The notes under the pieces are model-generated. The model saw only the letters and a program-made list of their open reading frames with translations. It ran no database searches and had not been told where the DNA came from. From Apostichopus japonicus (lineage: Eukaryota; Echinodermata; Holothuroidea; Aspidochirotida; Stichopodidae), in the NCBI RefSeq assembly GCF_037975245.1, contig NC_092581.1:21234303-21298302 (forward strand): a stretch of DNA of 64,000 nt. The letters run 5' to 3'. The translations under genes were made by a program, and so were the position numbers. This document shows, piece by piece, positions 22,441 to 35,692 of the stretch; the stretch's first letter is position 1, and every line of letters starts with the position of its first letter.

Positions 22441-23329
22441 ATAGCTGAAAATTATAATTGTGGTTAGTGTAAAGTAAGCCTTTTTCACATTGAAGGTATG
22501 TCATTATGCCAATTTCCATTTCCAGCAACAATATTGTACAGGTAGCCATGTACTGTTGATTTCAGAGTTCAAGGTTTTCATGTAAGAAATTGAAGTCTTT
22601 CATTGAATTATGAGGTAATATTTTGTGAAAGCACCATGTTCCTAGTATAGACACTTCCCCCACCCCCTCCCTCTACGTTTTACTCCTTTCCCTCATGTTT
22701 CAGTTACATTTGAATATACAAGTACATCATCTAGACTAAGATTACCGTTAATTATGTATTTCAGCAGGCCTAACCCAGGGAGCATTATCCATTTAATGTT
22801 TAGGCTTATTAGGAGATTACGGTACAGTACGTCGTTGTGTAAGTGAGAGTGCTAAGACAGCATGTACCACCTTATGTAGTGTAAAGAAAGTTTTACCACA
22901 CACTTTTTACTATCATATTCAGTGGCTAATTATAGGCTTATTGTGCTTTGCACATTGAAGAAATTATGATATTGTTGCCAGGCCTCTATGATTTGCTAAA
23001 TGAAAGCAATCAGTATTCACTTGCACTCAGCATGACTGGCCTTTCACACCCCTTCTACTGACACACATTCCCACCCTGTCCACACCATTGTGTAATGTGG
23101 TTTACTGCACTAAGTAAGCAACCACAAAGTTTGTGCTTGACAGCACATTGGTGATTTGTCAAAATAACAGACCTTTTCCAAAGCTCCTCAAATGCTAGTA
23201 TCCCAGTGGTCATGTTTCAAGTTCACACCATATTGACTTTTACTTTTCACATGGCACAGTTGAGAACTACACAGTTGGCACAGTTGAGTACCACAAAAAT
23301 CTTCAGGCAAATCATTACAACCCCACCCC

Positions 23330-23950
23330 TACCAACCTAATTGAATTGGGCCCATACAAAAGAAAACTTTGAAACTAAAAGCCAAGTCACAGATTATGAT
23401 CTTTACACACTGTTCATTTATTGCTTGTTTTTCTTGTAGAACTAACTGTTGGCCTTGAGAAGAATAGAGAAGGAGAAAGTAAAAAAGGAGCAAAGCTAAG
23501 CAAATCAAGAAACAAAGTAGACGCTCCGCTTCTGAAGAAGTGAGTTGTGACAGAAAAGTTCTGTCATGGATGGCAGAAAACTATGTGGAAGAATGTCCTG
23601 TCGTTCTCCATTTCCCGGTAGTAGCCAGAGCTTGAAAGGCTAACAAAGTGGTTGGAAGGCTTCAACTACCAGCGCATAAACTGCCTGACAAAAGTACAGG
23701 TGATGGCACTCCTTCAAATACAAGGTGCAGATGTAATATAAAAACAAAACAACATTGAGGATAAACTTTTGGATGGGTTTATGGAGTCGAGGAAACTAAT
23801 ATTTTCATTTTTATGTGACCCATTTTATTGAGACAATGAAGATAGTACCTACCATCTCGTGCAGTGTGAGGATCATGGCTTTCATTTTATTTGCCAGCAG
23901 TCAACCACCAACACCTTCCTTTCCTCTTAAGTTTAAATACCCTAAGAATA
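23330..23950 (+). pseudogene. Decayed duplicate of the 20.9-21.3 kb exon
   Basis: The acceptor region TTGCTTGTTTTTCTTGTAGAAC is conserved, and GACAGAAAAGTTCTGTCATG plus GATGGCA align with the exon at 20,858. Stop codons near the start and indels break the frame. Downstream flanks (GACCCATTTTATT, GGCTTTCATTT) also match, so a segment of about 600 bp was duplicated. Confidence 0.75.
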
Positions 23951-24349
23951 GGCTGCTTTAGTGTTATTGGATTATACAACTATTGGCAGGACTATCCAAC
24001 AAATAGTCTAATATAAAATTCAAATGTCGTTTGCATAAGGAGACTGTTATGTGTGAGAGCTTTGAGGCAGCACAAACCACATGGTCACATGCTTTTCGTT
24101 TTTGCAGTCAATCGCTGAATACTGTATCATTGTGAAGTAGGTGTGGTTGCCCTTTTTCACACTGAAGGTATGGCAATTCTCCAAGTCAAGTCAATTTGCC
24201 CCAACCCTCCCCAAACCCACAAACCCATAGCTACAGTACAAGTATGTTATCAATACTAGTCTACAGTGAATCTCATTGAATGATACTAATGTCTGTAGGT
24301 TTATCCCAAGATAGGTCTATGTATGTATAGTAGTTAAGTTAATATGGTT

Positions 24350-25545
24350 TGCCTAAGGTATTGTCAGGCAACTGGAATAAGTGAGAGTGTGAAGGTACAT
24401 GTAGCACACACCATATTGCTTGGTGTGAAGCTTTGCCACATAGTCTTTACTGTTTCTGTTAGTGGCTTAATAAAACTTTGTAATACTTAAGGTTTACACT
24501 GGGGGAATATATCTAATAGATCATTAGACTATACTGTATATGATAGGCAATTGGCCTAAGGTATTGTCATGCAACTGGAATAAGTGAGAGTGTGAAGGCA
24601 GCACACACCATATTGCTTGGTGTGAAGCTTTGCCACATACTCTTTACTGTTTCTGTTAGTGGCTTAATAATACTTCATAATACCTAAGGTCTACACTGGG
24701 GGCATATATATAATAGATCAGTAGACTATACTGTATATGATAGGCAATTGGCCTAAGGTATTGTCATGCAACTGGAATAAGTGAGAGTGTGAAGGCAGCA
24801 CACACCATATTGCTTGGTGTGAAGCTTTGCCACATACTCTTTACTGTTTCTGTTAGTGGCTTAATAATACTTTGTAATACCTAAGGTCTACACTAGGGGC
24901 ATATATCTAATAGATCAGTAGACTATACTGTATATGATAGGCAATTGGCCTAAGGTATTGTCATGCAACTGGAATAAGTGAGAGTGTGAAGGCAGCACAC
25001 ACCATATTGCTTGGTGTGAAGCTTTGCCACATACTCTTTACTGTTTCTGTTAGTGGCTTAATAATACTTCATAATACCTAAGGTCTACACTGGGGGCATA
25101 TATATAATAGATCAGTAGACTATACTGTATATGATAGGCAATTGGCTTAAGGTATTGTCATACAACTAGAATAAGTGAGAGTGTGAAGGCAGCACACACC
25201 ATACTGCGTGGTGTGAAGCTTTGCCACATACTGTTTCTGTTAGTGGCTTAATAATACTTCATAATACCTAAGGTCTACACTGGGGGCATATATATAATAG
25301 ATCAGTAGACTATACTGTATATGATAGGCAATTGGCCTAAGGTATTGTCATGCAACTGGAATAAGTGAGAGTGTGAAGGCAGCACACACCATATTGCGTG
25401 GTGTGAAGCTTTGCCACATACTCTTTACTGTTTCTGTTAGTGGCTTAATAATACTTTGTAATACCTAAGGTCTACACTGGGGGCATATATCTAATAGATC
25501 AGTAGACTATACTGTATATGATATGTATATGATACAATATAGGTT
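24350..25545. repeat. Tandem array, about 195 bp unit, six copies
   Basis: Units start with GATAGGCAATTGGCCTAAGG, then a GCAACTGGAATAAGTGAGAG block, the hairpin CACACCATATTGCTTGGTGTG, AGCTTTGCCACATACTCTTT, and CAGTAGACTATACTGTATATGA. Copies are highly similar, which suggests recent amplification from the more diverged copies upstream. Confidence 0.92.
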
Positions 25546-26079
25546 TCTCTTAGTTATGCGAGTGTTAGTATATTTCAAGATATTACTAGTGTGTACAGTA
25601 AGCAATAAACCACCCATTTCCCCCCCCCCCCAACCCAGAACTGGCTATTGTACAGTAGGTTCATCAAATGGTACAAATGTCAGCAGGCCTACACAAAGAA
25701 TAGCATAGGACATTTTAATGTGGTGTGCAATATCAGATGACTTATTCGTGAGAGTGTGAAGGTAGCACATACGGTCTAGTTAGGCTTCAAGCTTAGCCAC
25801 ATGCTTTTCATTTTGCAGTCAATGGCTGAAATATTGTATCATTGTGTAGATTTTGCACAGTATGTTGCCCTTTTTTCACATTGAAGGTATACATGTCAAT
25901 ATATTACATTTTCTTGTTGTGCAGTTTCCTTTCAAATGATCTATCCGTTTCTCCCCCTAAAAATTAAATTAAAAGCTGCCTCAGTTGTTGAAATGTTCTC
26001 CAGATATTTTCTGTATTGATAGAAATATCAGTTTTTGGTTCCAATGATAATTTGTAGTCATGCAGGTGGAGGAGTGATG

Positions 26080-26340
26080 TGTTTGTGATGCCTTGCTTTT
26101 AAACTTGATATCTCAAGAAAGGAAGCTTGGACCAATTTCATATTAAAAACGTTGTTGTGACACGTTGAGTTCAAGAATCAAGAGACTTATTGTTTTTGGT
26201 GGTCAAAGGTCATGTGTAGTCAGAATGTGAGAACCTTGCAAACCATATCTATATGCTGAGCACAAGAAGACAATAATTTTGGTCATCAGCTGCCGATGTG
26301 AGTATTAATTGTCATCTCTCAATACTCTTTGCTAATTGGT
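26080..26340 (+). repeat. Dispersed DR1-bearing repeat, single diverged copy
   Basis: One unit of the family at 2,240 has TGATATCTCAAGAAAGGAAG and TGGTCAAAGGTCATG (first half-site changed). It is followed by the TGGTCATCAGCTGCC segment found at 3,105. Confidence 0.7.
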
Positions 26341-29090
26341 CTATTGCAAGCGGTGGCAACATTTGGGATCGATTAAAGCAGAAGAAGGTACACATTTCAT
26401 GCACTTAATCAACAGTCTTTCTCCAACATGGAGAACATTGTAATGAACTTGGTTCCTTGCTGTGGAAATTTTCTCTTCAGGTAAGTGTGTGACTTGTCTT
26501 TCTCTTTTTTTTTAATAAGCTGTACAGGTTTTTCCTCACAGAAATTACTCATTCTCTGCAGTTGTGTTAACAAGGCAATGGTCATCTGATGTCAGTAGAA
26601 TGTGATTTCAAATCCATGTGAACAACATGATATTATTAAATGGACTGGATTTTTTTTTTTTTTTCATTTGAATATTCTTGTCAGAATCAATACATGAAAT
26701 CATAACAAAAGGTGAAAGTATATTTCTGAACAATGCTGCTAGTGAATGTTGTTTACTCTGTGAGCCTATAATATGCAGTTTTTAGTAGTTGTCATTGTTA
26801 AACATAGATTTCCCAAAATCGTGTAAAATCCATTTCAGAACAATTCAGAAAGTTTGGTATTTACTGTACATAAGTGCAGTGAATGTGTTTACATCTAGAG
26901 GCTCTCACACAGAGCAACAACTTGAGTTCCAGTGACCTATCAAATGGAAAGTTTAAAAAGCGCTACAAAAGATGTCAATGATGCCATCTGTGATCTTTCA
27001 AAGCAACGCTAGAGACAATCAGACCCCCCCCCCATAATAAAAGTTGTGCCCCTCCCATGAACAAATCCTACCCAAAGGAAGCTTGATGTTTATGCTGAAA
27101 ACCTTTATACCTTGCCTTGTTCTGCTGTTCACTGTGACAGGACACAATAAAAAGAACATAACAATGGTAAAATCTTGTTTGTTATCCTTTTCTTTGTGCT
27201 TTTCATTATTTTGCCTGCACCAAACAGCGTCCCTCTCCACCCCACCCTGACTGCATGTAAGAGGGAAATAATGACACTGTTAAGGTTCATCACTTACTGC
27301 TAGTCAGAGCCTGACATTGTTCTGCCCCCCCCCCAACCCCCATGTTTTCATGTGGGACTTATTAATTGTGTATATAAATAATTTTTGACCTTTCACATGA
27401 CATTTCCAGTCACAGGCCCTTTGAATTTTTTCCATTGTCTCCCTTCTCCTACTCAAACAAAGACCAGATGTGCTTTTGTAATCGACTTCTACAAGCTTCC
27501 TAGGAGACAGTAAATAATTTGAAGGAAAAAAAAACACTCCTTCTAGAAGCAACAATACCCCTCCCCAAGCTGATATTTAAAAATCCAGTGAACCCACTTA
27601 CTAACAAAGAATAATTGTTTGGTAAAATCAATTGCTGATTTCTACATATTTATTTGACATTATTACAGTACAGTCATGGTGAGATTGAATATCTGGGATG
27701 ATGGCCTAAAGAAAAAGCATGATGGGCGATGTATGGATAAAATGATTGTTGCTGTATATAATAATAGGATCATTTAAGCAAGCAAATCTTATTGTAGCAT
27801 GAAATAGATCATTTTATTAAATCTATGGCTGATGCTATAATATTACTAGTGACTTAGTTCAAGCAAAGTTTCTGTACAACTAGCCTATTATGATAATTTA
27901 GGAAAAAATGCAACATCAAGCATCAACTTATGCTATATATTAAATGATAGAAGTTTTCGCCTTTGAGCCACACTTCGCAAATCACGATAGGGGTATATCG
28001 TTGCACAGTATGGTTCATGGATAGGTATGGGTTCCACTATTTCTGCTAACGCAAGTTAGCTCTATAGATTTTCCCAGCTGACGTACGATAGTTCTGTACA
28101 ATATGATGTAACATTTACCTTTGGCATGTTCGATGTTGATAAACGATGGGGGAGAGTGGTTTTTAGATAACCCTTTTATTAACTGTAATGCGTTTAAATC
28201 ATTACATAAATTAATGTAAATCACTTATAAATCATTATTAATAATTAAAAAAGGGGAGCTTAGAATCATATCAATCTCTTCAATGGCTTTGTCATATTTC
28301 AATTAATAACAATGTATATTCTCAACACCAAAAGATAATGGTACAGTCCAAGTTGAAACGGACGAGATTCAAGCCAAAATAAAGATGGGGAGGAAGTTTG
28401 CCGTGAAGAATATCTGTTTTGAATTGTAAACCGGATTACAAGTTTTCGTGAAAAATGCTTTATAGACGACTATTTTTTAGTTTTAAGGGTGCAATTTCGT
28501 ACTAAATCGTTCGAGCATTTCAAATTTTGGCATCCTAAATACCAAAATCGAGTTTCGTCTGTCGGATAGAAAAGGAATGAAGCATAGGCAATAGCTACGG
28601 AAGATCAAATTTCCCGCGAATACCGCAAGAATGCCCGAGGCAGCAAAAATCCTTATGTCCGTACCACTAAAGGGCGGATTTTCAAATGTGTACGCTGCGC
28701 GCCAACCGATGGTGGCGCTCCGCTTAGATAGTAATTCGCGCCCCCCGGGTTTGAAAATTCTGGATACGCGCCTGACTATGGCATGATAAACCCAGGTCAG
28801 TCTACTGTATGTGGCAATTCACATCTCAAAAAACAATAGGGGTCTTTTACTCAATGAATGCATCCAAACACCAACTTTGAGAGGTATCCACAATTCCCAT
28901 CGTTAGATATCATGACCTCAATTAGATTTGACAGGATTCCTGTACTCAGTATGGCAAATCCATATACCATGTATGTAAAGTATCCATTATTTCTACCGTG
29001 AGTAATCATGTTTTAAAGGTTTTCAGGCATTGAAACATATTTTAAAAGTACTCGCTATTTGGCGACCGTAACAAAAAATCTACTCACCAA
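26341..29090. other. Long unannotated stretch
   Basis: I find no chain of splice-consistent exons, RNA gene or clear repeat boundary. A fragment at 28,660-28,775 shares CTAAAGGGCGGATT, TGGTGGCGCTCCGCTTAGAT and the terminus CTGGATACGCGCCTGA with other repeats here and is a transposon remnant. Confidence 0.5.
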
Positions 29091-29114
29091 AATGCAGAAT
29101 TCAATGGCCACGAT

Positions 29115-29341
29115 GACCGCTGTTCAAGTCTCCATAGTATGTATGTATGTATGTATATGTGATCTTCCCGCAAGCAGGAATATAGTACAGATCTACAACA
29201 TCAATACTTTCTATTTTCTTGGCACTCAGGCAGCTACATGGTGCTACTAACCCTAACCCGCTGTTCAAGTCTCCATAGTACAGATCTACAACATCAATAC
29301 TTTCTATTTTCTAGGCACTCAGGCAGCTACATGGTGCTACG
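29115..29341. repeat. Local tandem duplication
   Basis: GCTGTTCAAGTCTCCATAGTA and the run from CAGATCTACAACATCAATAC to GGCAGCTACATGGTGCTAC occur twice. The first copy has about 50 bp, including ATGT microsatellite sequence, inserted after CATAGTA. Confidence 0.85.
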
Positions 29342-29604
29342 TAATTGCTCATTGGAAAATTATGTTTCTGTGCAGTATGAAATTAAAACTTTTGCCACCA
29401 AAAGTAAGTGAGGAACAAAGTAAAACATGGTGCAGAATCATAAATAAGCAGCTACTGTATGCCTACTGTAGTGTCTCAAAAAATAAAATATCTGCAAAAA
29501 TACCTACGAAGATAGCTTGGCTTCTTTTACATTAGGGCTCTTCAGTCTAGTACTAGGTATATAGGCCTACTATACCGTAGATAGGTGTGTGCGAGTCCTA
29601 AGAC

Positions 29605-30823
29605 CATGGGCGGCGATCATGGGGGGGGGGGGGGGACGGGACATGTCCCCCAATATTTTAGGTGGGGTGATATAGTATATAATATCCCCCCCCCCAATAT
29701 TTGGTGGCATAGTTTTTTTTAAGCATACGTTTTGTATTTTTTTATGAAATCGCTAGTAATTTCAAAATAGAAAATGCTTAGATGCAACTTACAAGGCCTG
29801 AGAAGTGCCATTTCCATCGATCATGGGAGGCATTTTCGGCCAAAATTTTCTTTTGCGCTTCGCGCCAACTTATGGTGGCGCTACGCTTAGAAAGTCTGGG
29901 TACAAGCTTTGCCCCTCCCTTGGCAAATTCCTCGCAAGGCGTCTGTCTAACCGTGTCACAATTTGTTACTATATATGACCGAAAGTAGTTTTTACTTTTT
30001 TTACTCGAAATGAATAGCTAGACGGACCGCATCCGTAATGAAATTTTGTTTGCCTCTTGTGTATGAGTGTAAGTACGCACAATCATATATATGATCCACA
30101 TCGATATGGGTTCACTGGGTTTCCATTTGGCCTGTTTCTTACAAGATTTCTAACCGCAGGTGAGGGGGAGCATATTTTTTTGGTAGTTTCTATGATATCG
30201 AAGTTTTATAGTAGCCGTTATAAGAGGTTTTAATATTTGTACACCAATAATTTAACTGTGTCTGAATTTTCGAAAATTCCTTGACCAACATTCTTCATCA
30301 TACTTCCCTCTACTCGTGCAATTTTGACCGGTCTGTTAGGGGTTGAGGTTTTTTTTTCTATATTGGTTGTCCATAGATGAAATTTTGTGCAACATTATGG
30401 GTATGTTTTAAAGTGAATTTATTATTCAAATTCTGAACAAATAATGGGCTTAAAACCTTGAAAAGTGGGGCTGACGGGTATTGTGGGGCGTTACGTAGAA
30501 TTACCTACAAAAGCAATGATCGACAGGGGATGCAATGAGGTCGAACATGATGTGTGACTGGTGACAATCTTGAAAAAAGGTTATGAATGAAAAAAAAAAC
30601 TATTAGGAAAAACTTGGTTCTCAGGCAAAAGTGTACATCTGGTTGGTCATTTTCAAGCCCGAGAAGTGCCATTTCCGGTGATCTGGGGGGTTACCAAAAC
30701 CAGAAATTTTCTTGTACGCTGCGCGCCAACCAATGGTGGCGCTCCACTTTGATAGTAATTCGCCTGCATCCAAGCAAATGTCCCCCCCCCCCCCCCAATA
30801 TTTAAAATTGATCGCCGCCCCTG
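29605..30823. mobile_element. hAT-type non-autonomous element with intact target duplication
   Basis: The ends CATGGGCGGCGATCA and TGATCGCCGCCCCTG are inverted repeats with two mismatches. CCTAAGAC flanks both sides (29597-29604 and 30824-30831), an 8 bp target duplication. The interior is non-coding. G and C runs lie next to the ends. The subterminal blocks with GAGAAGTGCCATTTCC and TTTTCTTxxGCGCTxCGCGCCAAC-like sequence are repeated in the same direction at both ends. Confidence 0.85.
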
Positions 30824-31084
30824 CCTAAGACTATACAGTACCTCACTGCTACATTGAACCGCTACTTGATTAGCGTGACTTTGTACATTTTCCCAACTAT
30901 ATATCTTGTCTTTTAGCTGCAGACTGGTGCACGAAAAAATATCGCCATTACTCCATGACACTGCCTAAAGCAAAGCGATCTTTTACAATAAAAAAACCAA
31001 GGGTTGAAAGAGCATCTATCTTCCACTCACAACAGGGTTGAGTGAAAATTGGTTGAGAAATTAACATATGAACCCAACATATTA

Positions 31085-31400
31085 ACGATTGCCTCTAAAA
31101 CACATAACGTCTTTGGTAAGCTTTAAACTGTTTCCTGTAAGAAATCTTTATGTTATATATATGTTTGCGCTTTATGTTTATATGCTCCGTGAAGTTTGTG
31201 AACAATCTCCAAACATGAAAACTTCCCGTACATAATGCACATGCAGCTAGGGAACCATTTTACAAAGTTAATTCGCATAGATATTGGTCGTCGATAAAAT
31301 CTAACTAGGCAACAGTTAGTTTTGTAAACGCCGCCTAGTCATTTCCCCAATGTAACTACATCCAAACCTGAAGTTTTTATGTGGCACTGAATCTCGGCAA
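31085..31400 (-). repeat. Inverted copy of the dispersed repeat at 2.78-2.97 kb
   Basis: The reverse complement contains GAGATTCAGTGCCACATAAA, AACTTCAGGTTTGGATGTAG and, further on, TGTTTTAGAGGCAA, in the same order as at 2,840-2,955. This copy is therefore in the opposite orientation. Confidence 0.75.
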
Positions 31401-31732
31401 TTGCGAAATACGTTGGAAAACTTCAAGAACAGAAGCAAAGATTTAATATAGGGCTGTGATCCACAACAGTATCTTTCATTCTTATGAACGTTTTGTGTAC
31501 CAACAGCACACATTTGTAATGCAATGACGTATGGGTTAACTCAACGGCACTTGGGTAGTTGATTTGCCTGCATGGTTCGCTAATACTATATACGGATGCC
31601 CATAAGCCAATTGCCAACAACCTCTCCTATTCTTATGAGGTGTTACGCACATGCTACTAAAAGGCTGGTTGGTTAGAGATTTATGTGGATTGTGACCCAA
31701 GGTTTCCACAATTTTACTCTGGTGACTCCGAA

Positions 31733-31745
31733 TGACCTTTGACCT
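31733..31745 (-). promoter_or_regulatory. Perfect DR1 motif, reversed
   Basis: TGACCTTTGACCT is the reverse complement of AGGTCAAAGGTCA and sits in the reversed repeat. Confidence 0.45.
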
Positions 31746-32136
31746 CCACAAAATAACAATAGGCTACGATCTAGCTTGTTCTTAACGTGTCACAACAACA
31801 TACTGAATACGAGGTTGGTTCAAGCTTCCCTTCTTGAGATATCGTGTTTACATGGTTTTCAAAATGTGACCCCAATTGACCTCCACCAAAAACAAAAGGC
31901 TTTTTCTCCTAAATGTAGTCCCCTACTCAAGAAATATGAGATTGGTCCAAGCTTCCCTTTTGAGATATCATGTTATTATGTTTTCAAAATGTGACCCCAA
32001 ATGACCTCCGTCAAAAACAATAGCTTTTTCTCCTAAATGTTATTCTCCTAGTCACGAAATATGAGATTGGTCCAAGCTTCCCTTCCAAGAATCGTATATG
32101 CAACGTTTTCACACTTTGACACCTGGTGACCTCATA

Positions 32137-32149
32137 TGACCTGTGACCT
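32137..32149 (-). promoter_or_regulatory. DR1 motif with C spacer, reversed
   Basis: TGACCTGTGACCT contains two perfect half-sites separated by one base. Confidence 0.4.
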
Positions 32150-32244
32150 CTAAAAACAATAAGCTTCTTCAATTAAATGTGGTACACCCACTCATTAAAT
32201 ATGAGATTTGGTCCAAGCTTCCCTTCTTGAGATATCGTGATATT

Positions 32245-35200
32245 GGTTAATCATTGCAGTTTTTAGGCTGCATTTACTACATTATGGATCAAACCTCACA
32301 GGCAGCATATTGAGCACTGAACCACCACTCATTAAAAATAAGAATGCCAGTATCAGACCTTTTGCTCCCGATCATCAAACAGGAAGTAGAGCTTTGTTTA
32401 CCCGGAAGAAAAAGCGCAAAACCAAACAAGGAATGTGCAGCCTTGCCATCCATACCTACTATTGTGCTGGAACTATGCTTGTTACAAGCAGCAACGGAAA
32501 TACTTAAGGTTAATTCTGTTCCCAGGTGAACCTTGAGCTGCATTAGATTGCAAATTTAATCCCAAGCACAAGATCTGATGCTTTCATGGTCTTTCATAGT
32601 CTGATTCATGTTTAAACTATTTTGTTGCTTTAAAAGTGGGATACAGTTTTATCTTATTATTTAATATAATTTTTACTATATTTAGTAGATTTTAGTGTTT
32701 GCTCAGCTTATAATAGTTGTGTTCAATTAAGCTGCCAAATTTGTAATATTTAAAATATGTTATTATATAGATCTGCTAAGTTTTAAATGTAATAAGAGTT
32801 ACTGGTTGTTCTTCTTAAAGGGAGACTGTATCATGAAATAACTGTTTGATTTGAAACAATATTTTAACGATAACGAATAAAAGATAAATATTTGTCATAA
32901 CTGAGTAAACTTTACGGTGAAGTAGAGACAAACTGAAAGTGCAAAATGTGACAACAAACTGTAATCTCATTAGGCTACTATTCATAAATGTTGGTCCTCC
33001 ATCTTTTCTCATCAAACTGCAATATGATGGTATAGGTAAATACATTACAGTTAACAGGGCCTGATGGTTTGGTTCGGATCTTCAAAGCTGGACCGTCTTT
33101 GAAGATGATCCTGTGGGAATCGAATTGTCAGTCCCTGTAATGTTTACATGCCGCCTCAAGTGATCAGTAAATTGCATAAACACTCCTTAATGATGACAAT
33201 ACGTACAGTCATTTCCTAGAAACTACAGTGTTTATTGTGACTGAAATCTCCTCTACAGCTGTTATAGAGGTATCACTCATTGCCTATTACTTAGTCATTG
33301 AAATGTGAAACCAGAAATGACTTGCTGAAACCTTGATGATGTCATTATGACCTAATCAAACACTGTTCTCTTGAGCTACTCTCCAACAGAAATAGGTAAA
33401 CCTTTAGTTTAACCCTTTAGAATTGACTGCCTCTGTAGTCTGTAAGGGAATTGCTATCTTGTCAGATTTACATAGACCAGTGTTTCTTAAGAAAAACAAT
33501 TGATACAATATACTTTTGCACCAAGTTTTTACCAGATTTGGATGAGTGTGGATAATTTGGTTGTTTATGCTGCCCTACAGCTTCATCAGGTTAATCAATA
33601 TTGATGTAAACTAACACATGTGCTGAGAGAATACCACAAACCTCCAACAAATTGTTTACCTTTTCCATACTCTTACTAAACTACAACAATGTCTAGCTTT
33701 GAAAGTAATGTTGCTATAATTCTGTTACAACCAAATAAGTTTACGTTGACCACTCTCTCAACAGAAGACTTTACATGAATGAAACAATATCCAAAGTTAA
33801 ACTTAAAGGATGGGATATTTTAAATATTCACAGTATTTCTAATATTTTAATAAAGAAACTTGAGTTATAGGTTGAAACAAGGAAATTCACAGGATTATAA
33901 CATAAACGGATGAAATATCAAATTTAATGAAAATGATACAAGGATCAGTATTATAATGTTAAAGCACATATATCTAATTATGATTATTGATTATTACTGG
34001 AATAACATTCTACTAGCTAGCATACAGGATGGCTGTCAACGAGGCAGTGAAAACTGCATTGCATATGTAATGAGAAAGATGAAAATTCCAATCATAACAA
34101 ACCTCTCCTAAATTCCCAACTTGTACTTGTTAGTTAGTTAGTTGTACAATGCTATTAGAATTAATTTTAATGTTAGATATGGCTGCAAAAATGCCATGGG
34201 CTGACATGAAAATGTGTCTTTTCTTTCCTGACAAACAGTTAACTGACCCTCAAGAGCTACCAAATTCTGAAGAAAGTAACAGTCAATGTGCATGTTAGCC
34301 AAGTGCATTTGGATTTGGAAAAAGTTCTGAGGAAAATAAAATGCATCCAAAGTTCTGGACCCAAACATGACTTTGCTAATACTGTTGGAAAAGAAGATGG
34401 ACTTCTTGGAAAGACTTGACAGAAGCAATGACACTACGTTAGGCTATCAGCATGGAAACAGAATGACAAAGCTTGGACAAGAATGAACAGTATTGGAACT
34501 CTAGGATACAGTTTTAACATATGTTTCAAATATTTCTATCAACTGTAAAACAATATGTTATAAACTTCTTTTTAATGTTAGGATACCTTGACGCCCCCCC
34601 CCCTCCATCTTTTCTCCTACTGTTCATTCTCTCCTCTGTTTCATTTTCTTGACTCATCATAAAATAAATGTTCAAATCCACACAAGATAGCCCACATTAG
34701 CTCAATGTTAAAGGGTACAAGAAATTACCTAAGGGTTCTAACGTAAAAAACCAATCCTAGTAAATATCGATAGCGTTTCTTTAAAATAATAAATACATAA
34801 AAATAACTCTTAAATTGTTAAGAAGTGTACCTGGTAGATGTTTGTTCCTGAATAGTAGCATATCAATATCAAATGTATTACATTTGCAGCTGTTGAAGAG
34901 TAATGTGATTTTTAATAGTTTACTCTGAATAAATATGACCAAAGTACAAAGTAAACATGCAAGAAGAGACATAAACCTACAACTCAGAGATTACTAACGT
35001 CTAATATTTCAGTGAAATCAAAGAACGAAAACATGTTCAATTTCTTTTCCAAAAAACTTTCTGCTTTGATGGAAATGGCCAATGACATAAAGAGTTGATT
35101 CCTTTTTAATAGACAAGAAATAATACTATACTTTTTTATACATCCCCATCTGAATATCTTGTTCATAACTTTTAAGTTATGGTTTCTTCAAAGCTAACTA

Positions 35201-35684
35201 TTTTTTTTTTGGGGGGGGGGGGGGGTTAAACCAATCCCTATTAAATGAAAATTAAAACTTGATTGGTTGTAATGACATCAAGGCAAATTGTCTACAATAA
35301 CATATGTTTCCTTTCATATTCTCCTTATTAATTTGCCCTTGCACAGGGTTAACGATATGTCTGAGTTCCCCTGCAGATGTCCTCTCTCTTACCAGAGCGT
35401 TACTGTGCATTCAAAACTATTCCAAAACATGTCTGGAGTTCAGACAATGTTTTACCACACTGAATTGGTCATTACTGTGGGAACTATTAAATTGACAGTG
35501 TGTGCTAGGCTGAGCTTTTTATGAAGGTAACCTTCAAAACCACCTTTTTTTCCACAAAACAGGGAACACCTCAATAAGGCCCCTGTCCTTACCTATGACA
35601 ATATGTCAGATAAAATATGGTTGCCCCATCTTGTTCCCAGATGGATAAACAATTTGCCCATGATGTGTTGAACAAAACCAGAGA
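32245..35684. other. Long unannotated AT-rich stretch
   Basis: I see no supported exon chain or RNA gene. A long G run is at about 35,210 and a C run at 34,594. The short open frames present have no recognisable domains. Confidence 0.5.
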
Positions 35685-35692
35685 TTTTGCAG

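Larger units (their letters stand above)
31720..32240 (-). repeat. Dispersed DR1-bearing repeat, reversed, about four units
   Basis: Units read GGTCCAAGCTTCCCTTCTTG, AGATATCGTG and TGACCTCCACCAAAAACAA on the + strand, which is the reverse complement of the 2,240 family. Together with 31,085-31,400, the whole composite element lies in opposite orientation to the copy at 2.2-3.2 kb. Confidence 0.85.
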
